A stretch of 6,715 nt of DNA, from NCBI GenBank assembly GCA_009840005.1, contig VXOR01000017.1, positions 1-6,715 on the forward strand. Reading direction: 5' to 3'. Source of the stretch: Gemmatimonadota bacterium (lineage in GTDB: Bacteria > Latescibacterota > UBA2968 > UBA8231). A program made the position numbers and the translations under genes. Of the stretch, positions 1 to 5,765 are shown piece by piece; positions within the stretch are counted from its first letter, which is position 1; the number at the start of each line of letters is the position of its first letter. The notes beneath the pieces are model-generated. The model saw nothing but the letters and a program-made list of their open reading frames with translations. It did not search any database and was not told the DNA's origin.

Positions 1-142
1 GATTAAACTCAGCCGGACCACCCCATGCACCCGATACTCTGGCAGCCCATCCTTGGGTCGTCTCTCCGTCGAAATCCCACGTGATCGCCTCGGCGAAACT
101 GCTCCATAGCGCAATGCCTAGAAGAAGCGCGAGATATAACAT
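1..142 (-). CDS. N-terminus of a secreted protein, possibly with a jelly-roll or carbohydrate-binding domain (partial)
   Basis: The start is the ATG at 142-140 on the minus strand, and the frame stays open for 47 codons to the window edge. The first 19 residues look like a Sec signal peptide: a hydrophobic core rich in Leu, Ile and Ala, then Phe-Ala-Glu-Ala, which gives an A-x-A cleavage site. The mature part opens with WDFDGETTQGW. That pattern is common at the start of secreted beta-sandwich domains (LamG-like or carbohydrate-binding, 'FD...GTTQGW'). A purine-rich GGAAAGG lies 9 bases upstream of the ATG and supports this start. The n-region has no Lys or Arg; an upstream in-frame TTG (160-158) would add an Arg but has no ribosome binding site. 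Only the N-terminus is visible, so the function is unknown. The secreted, extracytoplasmic location is the firm part of the call. Confidence 0.6.
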   Translation of the reverse strand, partial: MLYLALLLGIALWSSFAEAITWDFDGETTQGWAARVSGAWGGPAEFN

Positions 143-428
143 GGCCGATGTCCTTTCCAAAAAGGCAGGGTCTCGGCGTGTGCAGAGCACCGAGACACTG
201 CTTAGCGAGTTGCCCAGTACGCCCACAGCTTCTGCCGCTACGATACTGGAATGTGTGTTGGAAAACGACCGATACGAGGTGGCACCGCCGTTACCTTTCG
301 TCTCCTGCATTGCCCCGCCTGCAACGGCGATATACGGGCCAAAAATCAAACCCTAAACGGATGCTAAGACATTTTTTTAAGACCGCAACCCAAACAAGCC
401 TAGGCGAGCATGCCGCCCCTCCAGATTC
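143..428. other. Intergenic region with no supported gene
   Basis: Open frames here lack coding-like composition and family resemblance, and I treat them as chance. The stretch lies upstream of the leftward secreted-protein gene, so it should hold that gene's promoter, but I could not pick a convincing -35/-10 pair. An AT-rich patch at about 341-380, including a run of seven T at 372-378, stands out from the GC-rich surroundings and marks the edge of the rearranged segment to its right. Confidence 0.5.
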
Positions 429-536
429 ATGGCCAACAAGTGCGCCGCCCTCGTCGTCATCCTGCTGGTGGGCATCATCGCGCTGTACGTGCTCTACGAC
501 CGCGTGGTGGACATCGACCACATGAGGCTGGGCTGA
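429..536 (+). CDS. Small single-pass membrane ORF, possibly a truncated N-terminus
   Basis: This is a 35-codon ORF, ATG 429 to TGA 534-536. The product is MANK, then a hydrophobic helix of about 18 residues (AALVVILLVGIIALYVLY), then a short charged tail with DRVVDIDH. Every one of its 35 codons ends in G or C, which is a strong coding signature and more extreme than in the neighbouring genes. No Shine-Dalgarno sequence precedes the ATG. The stop falls exactly where an ABC permease sequence begins in another frame, so this may be the N-terminal stub of a longer membrane protein cut off by a rearrangement, rather than a complete small protein. I do not recognise the family. Confidence 0.4.
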   Translation: MANKCAALVVILLVGIIALYVLYDRVVDIDHMRLG

Positions 537-829
537 TTGGCGCGGGTCCGTTGCGCAGCTTTTGGCGCGTGCAGTTGCCGCTCATCGCACCCGGGGTTGC
601 TTCCGGTGGGCTGTTCGCCTTTGCCGCTTCCTTCGACGAGGTCGTGGTGGTGCTGTTCATGGGCGGCTTGGAGCAACGGACCATTCCGCGACAGATGTGG
701 GCGGGCATCCGCGAGCAGATCAGCCCCACCATCCTCGCGGTGGCGACCTTTCTCATCGCGTTTGCCGTCTTGGTGCTGTTTACAGTGGAATGGCTGCGGC
801 GGCGCGGGGGTCAAGCGTCCGCAAGTTGA
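536..829 (+). pseudogene. C-terminal remnant of a PotC-type ABC transporter permease
   Basis: From about 536 the frame ending in TGA 827-829 reads as the end of a spermidine/putrescine-type (PotC, BPD_transp_1) inner-membrane permease. It carries GAGPLRSFWRVQLPLIAPG, the typical EAA-loop segment that contacts the ATPase. Two hydrophobic helices follow (GGLFAFAASFDEVVVVLFMG and TILAVATFLIAFAVLVLF), then a basic C-terminus (WLRRR). A full permease has about 260-280 residues and six helices; only the last 95 or so residues are here. Upstream in the same frame there is no recognisable permease sequence, and the region is occupied by an unrelated ORF in another frame. No ATPase, binding protein or partner permease is nearby. 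I infer a 5'-truncated, nonfunctional relic. A sequencing frameshift cannot explain it, because the missing helices are in no frame. Confidence 0.75.
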
Positions 830-847
830 GCGCGGTTGGCAACTTGC
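821..847 (+). other. Inverted repeat over the end of the permease remnant
   Basis: GCAAGTTG (821-828) and CAACTTGC (840-847) are perfect 8-base complements separated by 11 bases, and they span the stop codon of the permease relic. A T-run occurs only 24 bases further on (871-875), so this is not a standard terminator. It may be the remains of one, or chance. Confidence 0.25.
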
Positions 848-871
848 TTAGCGCGACTAGCGGTCTATATT
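844..871 (+). promoter_or_regulatory. Candidate sigma-70-type promoter for the GPP34 gene
   Basis: TTGCTT (844-849, 3 of 6 matches to the -35 consensus) and TATATT (866-871, 5 of 6 matches to the -10 consensus) are 16 bases apart. The -10 ends 42 bases before the GPP34 start codon. The -35 is weak. The upstream gene is a relic, so a promoter of its own is expected here. Confidence 0.3.
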
Positions 872-913
872 TTTTGTCAGATGCAGACGCCAAACTATTA
901 AACGAGGTAATCC

Positions 914-1567
914 ATGCTGAGATTCGCCGAAGAAATTATGCTTCTTTTGCTCGACGATGAAGATGGGAGCTTCGCCCGAGTACCCGACCGGTTGGTGCGC
1001 TACGCCTTGGGTGGCGGCGTCCTGATGGAACTGGCGCTGGAAGACCGCATCGACACCGACTTGGATAAGCTGGTCCTCGTCGATAACACTCCCCTGCAAG
1101 ATAGCCTGATTGACCCGACGCTGAGCGACATTGCCGCGGCGACCGAAACGCACGATACGCGCTACTGGCTGGAGCGCACGGCCTTACGCGCCGACGACAT
1201 CCGCGAGGGGGCACTCGGCCGACTGGTGCAGAAGGGTATTCTCGCACGCGAGGAAGGGCGCTTTCTGTGGGTGTTTCGCTCGCGGCGCTATCCGTCTCTC
1301 GACGGCAAGGCCGAGCAAGAGGTCAAGCTGCGCATCATGGAGGTGCTGTTTAGCGATAAAATCCCCGATCCGCGCGACGTGGTCATTATCTGCTTGGCAG
1401 ATGCCTGCGGAATGTTCGAAAAAATTTTGGCCGGCCCCGAACTGGCCCGTGCGACCGGCCGCATCGAACAGGTGCGCAAGCTGGACTTGATTGGCCAAGA
1501 AGTGACCAAGGCTATTTGGGACATTGAAGCGTCGCTGGCTCTTGCCGTACAGCCGCACATGTATTAA
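914..1567 (+). CDS. GPP34 (GOLPH3/Vps74) family phosphoprotein
   Basis: This is a 217-residue protein of the Golgi phosphoprotein 3 (GPP34) family. It is mostly helical and in eukaryotes binds PI4P and tethers glycosyltransferases to Golgi membranes; bacterial homologs have no settled function. Visible family landmarks in order are: the N-terminal helix EEIMLLLLDDEDG (6-18), matching EEVLLLGLKDREG of GOLPH3; MELALEDRI (38-46), matching IELALRGRL; and RLVQKGILAREEGRFLWVF (103-121), matching the region of the membrane-inserting hydrophobic beta-hairpin. A helical C-terminus closes the fold (ADACGMFEKIL, about 162-172). Length is full for a bacterial member. GAGG at 904-907, six bases upstream of the ATG, fixes the start. 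There is no signal peptide or membrane helix, so a cytoplasmic, perhaps membrane-associated, protein is inferred. It is transcribed alone and ends just before a strong terminator. The family call is firm; the role is unknown. Confidence 0.88.
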   Translation: MLRFAEEIMLLLLDDEDGSFARVPDRLVRYALGGGVLMELALEDRIDTDLDKLVLVDNTPLQDSLIDPTLSDIAAATETHDTRYWLERTALRADDIREGALGRLVQKGILAREEGRFLWVFRSRRYPSLDGKAEQEVKLRIMEVLFSDKIPDPRDVVIICLADACGMFEKILAGPELARATGRIEQVRKLDLIGQEVTKAIWDIEASLALAVQPHMY

Positions 1568-1584
1568 ACGCTTGTCATAGCTAA

Positions 1585-1631
1585 AAAAAGGCGCGAGGAG
1601 CACACACTGTTTGTGCTCCTCGCGCCTTTTT
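1585..1631. terminator. Bidirectional intrinsic terminator
   Basis: There is a perfect 15-base GC-rich stem (1590-1604 with 1612-1626) and a 7-base loop. An A-run (1583-1589) lies on the left and a T-run (1627-1631) on the right, so the hairpin is followed by a U tract in either direction. It sits between the ends of two convergent genes and can stop both: the rightward GPP34 gene ending at 1567 and the leftward copper-protein gene ending at 1651. Confidence 0.95.
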
Positions 1632-1650
1632 CGTGGTGCCGCAAGATACG

Positions 1651-3042
1651 CTAATCCCGGTAGGAAATCCCAAAGAGAATCATCATCTCGTCCGTTGAAA
1701 ACAAACCGAAATTAATTTCTCGGTCAGTCGTGTTGTCATAGGTCGTTTCTAACTTGAAGCCCTCTCCTTGCTCTAGGACGAGCGGAGGATCGAATTCCAA
1801 GATCGGCGGATGTTCCCAGTCGTAAGCGACGTAGATGAGTTCGCCATCGTGCGCTCCGCCGATCATTTCGACCCGGAATTCCACCATGAGCTGATGTGCA
1901 TGCGAAACTAACTGCACAATGTGAGTCCGCTCGGAAAAGGTAAAATCCCTCTCTAAGGTCGTCACCTCCCCAGCCGGCAGGGAGATATCAAGGTTGTTCA
2001 AAGAGAAAAGACGCGCCTCGTGCTCGACTTCAGCAGGGTCGGCAAAGTGCAAGTTTGTATAGACCTCGCCGGTAACGGGCTGACTGGTGCGATTGATATA
2101 GTGCGAGTTGAGGTCAAGCAAGGTGTTCTTGGGCAGCCGCATCGCCACGCCGGGCGGCAAGGAGAAGTCGAAGAAAGGCCATTGGCTGCCGGCGATGGGC
2201 AGGTGGTAAAATCGCGTGAGTATGGTTGTAACGACGTACTGCCCGATGCCGTCGTGCAATTCTCGATATTCGTAGGGTTCCGGCATGCGCTCGGGGGGTA
2301 TGTCGTCTTGGAAGGTGTAGAGCAGGAAGTGGTGCGAGCCGGACTTCATGGAGATTTGGACGCGCTCTACGAATACATCGTCTTGGTTGTTCAGCGGATG
2401 TACGACGAAAATTTCGCGCTCGGTGTTGGGCTGGACCTCGAAAGGCGGCAAGTGTAGCTGGACGCCGTTTTCCGGCTTGGCTAGCGGCTTGAATTCCGGC
2501 ACTTCATAGCGCGAATCGTCCTCCAAGAGGGCGGGGTCGGCCACATGACCTGTCTCCGGTGCGCCGGCCTCGATCCACGTGCGGATAAAAGCCAACTCGC
2601 CGTTGGTCAGCGGCTTGCTGCCAAAGGGCATGAGCTCTCCGTAGTAGGGATGGTCACCGTAGAAATGCTGCTGGTCGGGCGCGTTGATCTTTTCCCACAA
2701 ATAGCTTTTGAGGAGGCCGGGCATGCCCTGACCGAGGTCGCTGACCCGTAGCAATCCGTCGGCCGCGGCGGCCGCGTTCGTCGGGGTGGCTCCCACGAGC
2801 TGTTCGTAGGCTACGTCTGGGGTGAGTATGAGGCCCGACTGACGCCCAAACGAGGTCCCGGCCGTGTGGCAGCTAACGCATTGGCCGGCGAAAATTTCCG
2901 TTTGGATAATGTCCCAAGTCGAATCGGACTCATGCACGGCCGTTTGCACCGGCCCCGGGCCCTCGGCACTACAGCCGACGAAAATCGAGCCTATGAGCAA
3001 GCAGCGGAGGACTGTGCTATATGCGGATGGTAGCATAATCAT
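1651..3042 (-). CDS. c-type cytochrome / PHM-like dicopper monooxygenase fusion lipoprotein
   Basis: This is a 463-residue exported protein. A hydrophobic N-terminus ends in IFVGC (Cys24), a slightly atypical lipobox (Phe at -3), so a membrane-anchored lipoprotein is likely. Residues about 40-165 form a c-type cytochrome domain: heme motif CVSCH (55-59) and likely distal Met138 in ELMPFG, followed by a typical end helix (ELAFIRTWIEAGAP). Residues about 195-463 resemble the two copper-binding domains of peptidylglycine alpha-hydroxylating / dopamine beta-monooxygenases. His237-His238 (SGSHHFLLY) and His314 (NSHY) match the CuH site; His381-x-His383 and Met453 (STDEMM) match the CuM site. The CuM His-to-Met spacing of 72 residues equals that in rat PHM (242 to 314). 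There are no Cys residues besides Cys14 and Cys24 in the leader and the two heme Cys, so the disulfides of animal PHM are absent. The substrate is unknown; the heme domain may deliver electrons in place of ascorbate (inference). It follows the amidohydrolase gene by six bases with no clear ribosome binding site, which suggests translational coupling. Confidence 0.85.
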   Translation of the reverse strand: MIMLPSAYSTVLRCLLIGSIFVGCSAEGPGPVQTAVHESDSTWDIIQTEIFAGQCVSCHTAGTSFGRQSGLILTPDVAYEQLVGATPTNAAAAADGLLRVSDLGQGMPGLLKSYLWEKINAPDQQHFYGDHPYYGELMPFGSKPLTNGELAFIRTWIEAGAPETGHVADPALLEDDSRYEVPEFKPLAKPENGVQLHLPPFEVQPNTEREIFVVHPLNNQDDVFVERVQISMKSGSHHFLLYTFQDDIPPERMPEPYEYRELHDGIGQYVVTTILTRFYHLPIAGSQWPFFDFSLPPGVAMRLPKNTLLDLNSHYINRTSQPVTGEVYTNLHFADPAEVEHEARLFSLNNLDISLPAGEVTTLERDFTFSERTHIVQLVSHAHQLMVEFRVEMIGGAHDGELIYVAYDWEHPPILEFDPPLVLEQGEGFKLETTYDNTTDREINFGLFSTDEMMILFGISYRD

Positions 3043-3048
3043 CTGTGG

Positions 3049-3891
3049 TCAAGTGCCAGCTTGGTCGATCAAGTCGGCTAAGTTCTGGCCCAAGATCAAG
3101 CGCTTGTGTTCGTCTGGTACGAACGTGCAGTGCGTGCGGAATGCTTCGAGCGCGTGCTGGTAGGTCATGTTGGTTCGCACCACCGGGTAGTCCGAGCCCC
3201 AGCACAGACGCTGGGGACCGAAGTGTTCGTAGAGCTGGCGCACGATGTGGTGCGTGTCCGAGTAGGGGTAATCCCACGAGACGTGCGAAGCGTAGTGAAA
3301 GCCCGAAAGCTTGATGTAGATGTTGGGCACCTCGGCCGAGCGCAGAATCTCCTGTAAGTTGGGGTGCGGCGCTTCCTCGCGCGCGTTGGCCCCGGCCATG
3401 TGGTGGCAGAGAAAAGTCACCGATGGAAAGCGCTGCGCCAACTCGCGCAACGCTGGCTGCCACTGCGGCCCCAAGGCTAGACTGGCGATCAGGTTCAACT
3501 CGGCCGTGGCGCTGAAAAACGCGAGCCCCTCCTCGGATGCAAACCACTCGGTGTCGCCTTTTACGTAGTGAGTGTAGCCTTTGAGCTGGTACTTTGCCGC
3601 GGCCGCTTTGAGCCGTTCAGCCGCGCCCGGGGTGTGGTATTCTGCCGACCACGAGCAATCCACGTCGGCGAATTGCACCAAGCGATCTGGATAGGCGCGG
3701 ATTTGTTCGGCGACGTAGTCGTTGTTGTGGGGATTGTGCTCGATGCGGGCGCAGACTAGCACGGCCTTATCGACGCCGTTGCGGTCCATTTCCCACAGTA
3801 GTTGCTCAACCCGGCCGCGGCTGTTGTGATCGGGCACGGGCGGCTCGTAAGGCCAGTATTCCCAAGCGTGGGTATGCGAGTCGATTATCAT
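3049..3891 (-). CDS. Amidohydrolase family 2 (metal-dependent, TIM-barrel) protein
   Basis: This is a 280-residue member of the Amidohydro_2 group of the amidohydrolase superfamily, which includes ACMSD-type decarboxylases and lactone hydrolases. Visible metal and active-site landmarks are DSHTH (4-8, the strand-1 HxH), LKGY (103-106), CHHM (162-165, a strand-end His), and WGSDYPV (231-237, with the catalytic or metal Asp234). The C-terminal ILGQNLADLI (266-275) is the usual 'ILGxNAxxL' ending. There is no signal peptide, so it is cytoplasmic. Length is complete for the family. The start is the first ATG in the frame with a typical MIIDSHTH opening; only a weak GAG precedes it. It is the promoter-proximal gene of a pair with the cytochrome-dicopper lipoprotein (gap of six bases), which suggests the two act on one compound in different compartments. 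The substrate cannot be read from the sequence. Confidence 0.88.
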   Translation of the reverse strand: MIIDSHTHAWEYWPYEPPVPDHNSRGRVEQLLWEMDRNGVDKAVLVCARIEHNPHNNDYVAEQIRAYPDRLVQFADVDCSWSAEYHTPGAAERLKAAAAKYQLKGYTHYVKGDTEWFASEEGLAFFSATAELNLIASLALGPQWQPALRELAQRFPSVTFLCHHMAGANAREEAPHPNLQEILRSAEVPNIYIKLSGFHYASHVSWDYPYSDTHHIVRQLYEHFGPQRLCWGSDYPVVRTNMTYQHALEAFRTHCTFVPDEHKRLILGQNLADLIDQAGT

Positions 3892-3939
3892 AAGAATCTC
3901 AAGAGGGTGTGGTTGTTAAGCGTTAGTGACTTATGGCAA

Positions 3940-3969
3940 AAGATAGTTGAAAAAAGGGGGCTGTGCCAA
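3940..3969 (-). promoter_or_regulatory. Candidate sigma-70-type promoter of the amidohydrolase-copper protein operon
   Basis: On the minus strand, TTGGCA (3969-3964, 5 of 6 matches to TTGACA) and TATCTT (3945-3940, 4 of 6 matches to TATAAT) are 18 bases apart. This would put the transcript start about 40 bases before the amidohydrolase ATG. The position suits the operon, but the match is by eye only. Confidence 0.35.
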
Positions 3970-4067
3970 ATTGAGTGATGGACGTTGCACAAGGATGTGG
4001 CTAGATGGATTCCACTCTCTTATAGGACTTGAACGATTCGAGCTTCGGATCGCCTTGCTTCTACTAT

Positions 4068-4104
4068 TCTGCGTCCATCTGCGTTCATCTGCGTTCATCT
4101 GCGG
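4068..4104. repeat. Decamer tandem repeat (TCTGCGTTCA)
   Basis: Three and a half direct copies of a 10-base unit: TCTGCGTCCA, TCTGCGTTCA, TCTGCGTTCA, then TCTGCGG. The copies are identical apart from one substitution in the first. It lies in noncoding DNA between two operons. Similar TCTGCGTTCA strings occur as dispersed intergenic repeats in several environmental bacterial genomes (from memory); a protein-coding role is unlikely. Confidence 0.75.
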
Positions 4105-4166
4105 ATTATCTTACTAATGATTTAGGACTGCCATATGACCGTCGCGGTTGTCCCTGATGGCAGCAT

Positions 4167-4199
4167 AAAAAAACGCGGAGCAGTTAGGCCACTCCGCGT
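4167..4199 (-). terminator. Intrinsic terminator of the sigma/Spy operon
   Basis: Read on the minus strand, ACGCGGAG (4199-4192) pairs with CTCCGCGT (4180-4173) around an 11-base loop and runs into seven T (complement of the A-run 4167-4173). It starts 26 bases beyond the stop of the Spy-like gene, so it ends that transcript. Confidence 0.9.
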
Positions 4200-4224
4200 C
4201 GTGAAGGAAAATAGGGATCGGTGC

Positions 4225-4836
4225 TTACCGCTTGCCGCGCCAGCGCCTGCCGCCGCCGTAAAACGCCTCGTTCTTCATTGCTTCGAGCTTTTCGCGCTGC
4301 TCGTCGGTCAAGACGCTTTCCAAAGCCGTGCGGTGCTTTTGGCGAGTTTCGCGTAGTTCGGTGCGCTGCTCTGTCCGCAGTTCCACGAACTGTTCCTTCT
4401 GTTTGTCGGTCAAATCCAGTCTTGAAAATGCGCCTTGGCCGCCGCGCCGTGCGTCGTGCCGACCCTTACCGCCGCGCCGCATGTCGTGCCGATCCTTGCC
4501 CCCCCAGCCGCGCCGATCGAAAAACTTGCCGCGCTTGGCGCGCATCTCTTTGAGGGACTCCTGCTGCTCCTCGGTCAAAATGTTCATCACGGCTTCGCGC
4601 TGCTCTTTGCCCATGGCGGCCATGGCCTCGCGCTGCTCGCGCCTAACTTCCACGTGCTCCTTGCGCAACGCTTGCAACTGCTCCTTCTGCTCGTCGGTCA
4701 GGTCGAGACGCCCCAGCATCCACGGTGTGGGCTGACGGTGCCCCCGCATCCTCTCCCCGCGCTCGGCTACGGCCACGGTGGCCAGCGCACCAAGTGCCAG
4801 CGCGACGCCGACTGAGATGATCCATTTCTTTTTCAT
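4225..4836 (-). CDS. Spy/CpxP-like periplasmic protein with duplicated LTxxQ domain
   Basis: This is a 203-residue exported protein. MKKK plus a hydrophobic core and AVA|E (cleavage after residue 24) make a clear signal peptide. The mature protein is helical and highly charged, with four LTxxQ-type motifs: LTDEQ (46-50), LTEEQ (87-91), LTDKQ (142-146) and LTDEQ (176-180). Each pair, 34-41 residues apart, makes one Spy/CpxP (LTXXQ, PF07813) unit, so the protein is an internal duplication; E. coli Spy and CpxP have one unit. The units are joined by a Gly/Arg/His/Asp-rich linker (about 107-136). Spy is a periplasmic chaperone and CpxP an inhibitor of CpxA signalling. GGAGA seven bases upstream supports the start. 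It is the last gene after the ECF sigma operon, separated from its neighbour by 106 bases that contain small hairpins but no clear promoter, then terminated at 4167. It is likely a stress-induced effector or feedback sensor. Confidence 0.85.
   Translation of the reverse strand: MKKKWIISVGVALALGALATVAVAERGERMRGHRQPTPWMLGRLDLTDEQKEQLQALRKEHVEVRREQREAMAAMGKEQREAVMNILTEEQQESLKEMRAKRGKFFDRRGWGGKDRHDMRRGGKGRHDARRGGQGAFSRLDLTDKQKEQFVELRTEQRTELRETRQKHRTALESVLTDEQREKLEAMKNEAFYGGGRRWRGKR
4444..4503 (-). repeat. Two tandem 30-base repeats in the Spy-like linker
   Basis: The linker between the two LTxxQ units holds two adjacent 10-residue copies, GGKDRHDMRR (112-121) and GGKGRHDARR (122-131), followed by a start of a third (GGQG). 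The DNA copies differ at only a few positions, so the duplication is recent or maintained. Each copy places His and Asp in a flexible basic stretch that could bind metal or anion (inference). Confidence 0.8.
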
Positions 4837-4942
4837 TTTACGTTCTCCGCATTGGGTGGTTAGTTGGGTTCGCCGCTTCGTTGGCGGCTCGTGAGAAATG
4901 GCCGTTTCTCTTCTCTACGCCCCATTAGACCACCGATTGATG

Positions 4943-5353
4943 CTATTCATTCCCGTGCGATTTCTTTTTTCTATGCCGCTTCCCCTCGGGCCAAGGTCCC
5001 ATCAGCTCTCCGAAGCGCCGCTGCCGCCGGTCCAGCCGCCGCAGTTGCTCCTCAGACAACAAGGGAGCCAACTCGGCTCGCGTCGCATCCAACTGCTCCT
5101 TTAGTGCCTTCCGGTGCTCGGCATTGAGTTCGCGGAGCGCGGCAGCGTGTCGCCGCAGCACGTCCCGCACAGCTTGGCGCTGCTCTTCGTCCTGCGGCCC
5201 AATCAACCGCTCAGTACTGCGGACGAAATGGCGGGGATGCGGAATGGGCCGCAGGCGGTCGCGGACGAACCACCCGGAGAGCAGGGTGCCAATCAGCACG
5301 CCGATGAGCAGGGTGCTAAAGAGAATGAGTGCGCCTTTAGTTCTCCCTCGCAT
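4943..5353 (-). CDS. Membrane-anchored CnrX/Spy-like periplasmic sensor protein
   Basis: I prefer the ATG at 5353-5351, which gives 136 residues, opens MRGRTKG directly into a transmembrane helix (ALILFSTLLIGVLIGTLLSGWF) and begins one base after the anti-sigma stop. An upstream ATG at 5371 would add six residues and overlap that gene by 17 bases. After the anchor comes a roughly 100-residue charged helical domain: an RHFVRSTERLIGPQDEEQRQ stretch, an alanine/leucine helix, then PLLSEEQLRRLDRRQ, an LTxxQ-like motif of the Spy/CpxP/CnrX fold. In Cupriavidus the membrane-anchored CnrX binds Ni/Co and controls the CnrY-CnrH anti-sigma/sigma pair. The same gene types sit here in one transcript, so a sensor that tunes the adjacent anti-sigma factor is inferred. 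Metal ligands are not obvious; the domain has few His and Met. Confidence 0.75.
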   Translation of the reverse strand: MRGRTKGALILFSTLLIGVLIGTLLSGWFVRDRLRPIPHPRHFVRSTERLIGPQDEEQRQAVRDVLRRHAAALRELNAEHRKALKEQLDATRAELAPLLSEEQLRRLDRRQRRFGELMGPWPEGKRHRKKKSHGNE

Positions 5354-5354
5354 G

Positions 5355-5765
5355 TCACATGTCCAGTACATACGCCGCTTCGGGCGTGGCGGGCACCGCG
5401 GCGAAAATTGCGGCGAGGAACGAGGGGTCGTCGCCGATGAGTTCGCGCTCGTTCCAGTTGCTCAGCGCCAAAAAGGCGACCACTGCGATAGCGACCGGGG
5501 CGAGGGGGCGGAAGAGCCACACGAGGGCGTCGGTTAGGCTTTCTTCGCGCTGGCTTTTGATGCGCTGTGCAACGCGAGCGGCAAAGAACGGCCGGAACGA
5601 GTCGGCGCGGCTTTCCTGCAAAAGGCTGCTGACTTTTTGCAGGCGCTCCCATTCGACGCGGAGCGCGTCGTCGGTAGCTAGGGCGCGCTCAAATGCCTCG
5701 CGTTCGCTTGCGCTCAATTCACCGGTCAGCGCCCTTAGCATTTCGCTGCGATAGCTGTCAGTCAT
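5355..5765 (-). CDS. Membrane anti-sigma factor
   Basis: This is a 136-residue protein. The N-terminal cytoplasmic part has the anti-sigma-like pattern MLRALTGELSASEREAFERAL (9-29) followed by a charged helix (EWERLQKVSSLLQE). One transmembrane helix is evident at about 86-103 (RPLAPVAIAVVAFLALSN), and a short periplasmic tail of about 33 residues follows. There is no zinc-binding HxxxCxxC motif, so it belongs to the non-zinc type. Its ATG lies inside the end of the sigma gene (8-base overlap, ATGACTGA), and GAGG six bases upstream gives a good ribosome binding site, so synthesis is coupled to the sigma factor. Function is inferred from position, topology and the N-terminal pattern: it should hold the ECF sigma factor at the membrane until a periplasmic signal arrives. 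Confidence 0.82.
   Translation of the reverse strand: MTDSYRSEMLRALTGELSASEREAFERALATDDALRVEWERLQKVSSLLQESRADSFRPFFAARVAQRIKSQREESLTDALVWLFRPLAPVAIAVVAFLALSNWNERELIGDDPSFLAAIFAAVPATPEAAYVLDM

Larger units (their letters stand above)
3892..4224. other. Intergenic region between two minus-strand operons
   Basis: About 330 bases with no supported gene. It holds a candidate promoter for the amidohydrolase operon, a decamer tandem repeat, the terminator of the Spy-like gene, and between them a possible stem-loop in which CTGCCAT (4128-4134) pairs with ATGGCAG (4157-4163) around an inner ACCG/CGGT stem. I found no tRNA or recognisable small RNA in it. Confidence 0.55.

Noticed and set aside
143..380. 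Possible riboswitch upstream of the left-edge secreted protein gene
   Set aside because: I compared the minus strand with remembered c-di-GMP-I and TPP patterns and found no consistent conserved core.
81..525. Overlapping plus-strand open frames (81-356 and 148-525)
   Set aside because: They have low-complexity, Ser/Pro/Arg-rich translations with no family resemblance, and they overlap the signal-peptide gene on the other strand or the better-supported small ORF at 429.
429..829. Intact ABC permease with a simple frameshift at about 535
   Set aside because: The upstream frames contain no sequence resembling the first four permease helices, so a single-base error cannot restore the gene.
2020..2457. 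145-residue plus-strand ORF opposite the copper protein
   Set aside because: It is antisense to a gene with clear heme and copper motifs. Its translation looks like a GC-driven shadow and it has no ribosome binding site or context.
3017..3547. 176-residue minus-strand ORF inside the amidohydrolase region
   Set aside because: It is another frame of the amidohydrolase gene, Arg/Pro/Leu-rich, with no motif; the amidohydrolase frame carries all the family residues.
4068..4104. Possible CRISPR array at the decamer repeats
   Set aside because: The units are 10 bases and directly adjacent, with no spacers and no cas genes.
4893..4910. Small hairpin GAGAAA/TTTCTC between the CnrX-like and Spy-like genes
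   Set aside because: A six-base stem without a U tract is too weak to call a terminator. I found no promoter to go with it, so it is mentioned only as context.
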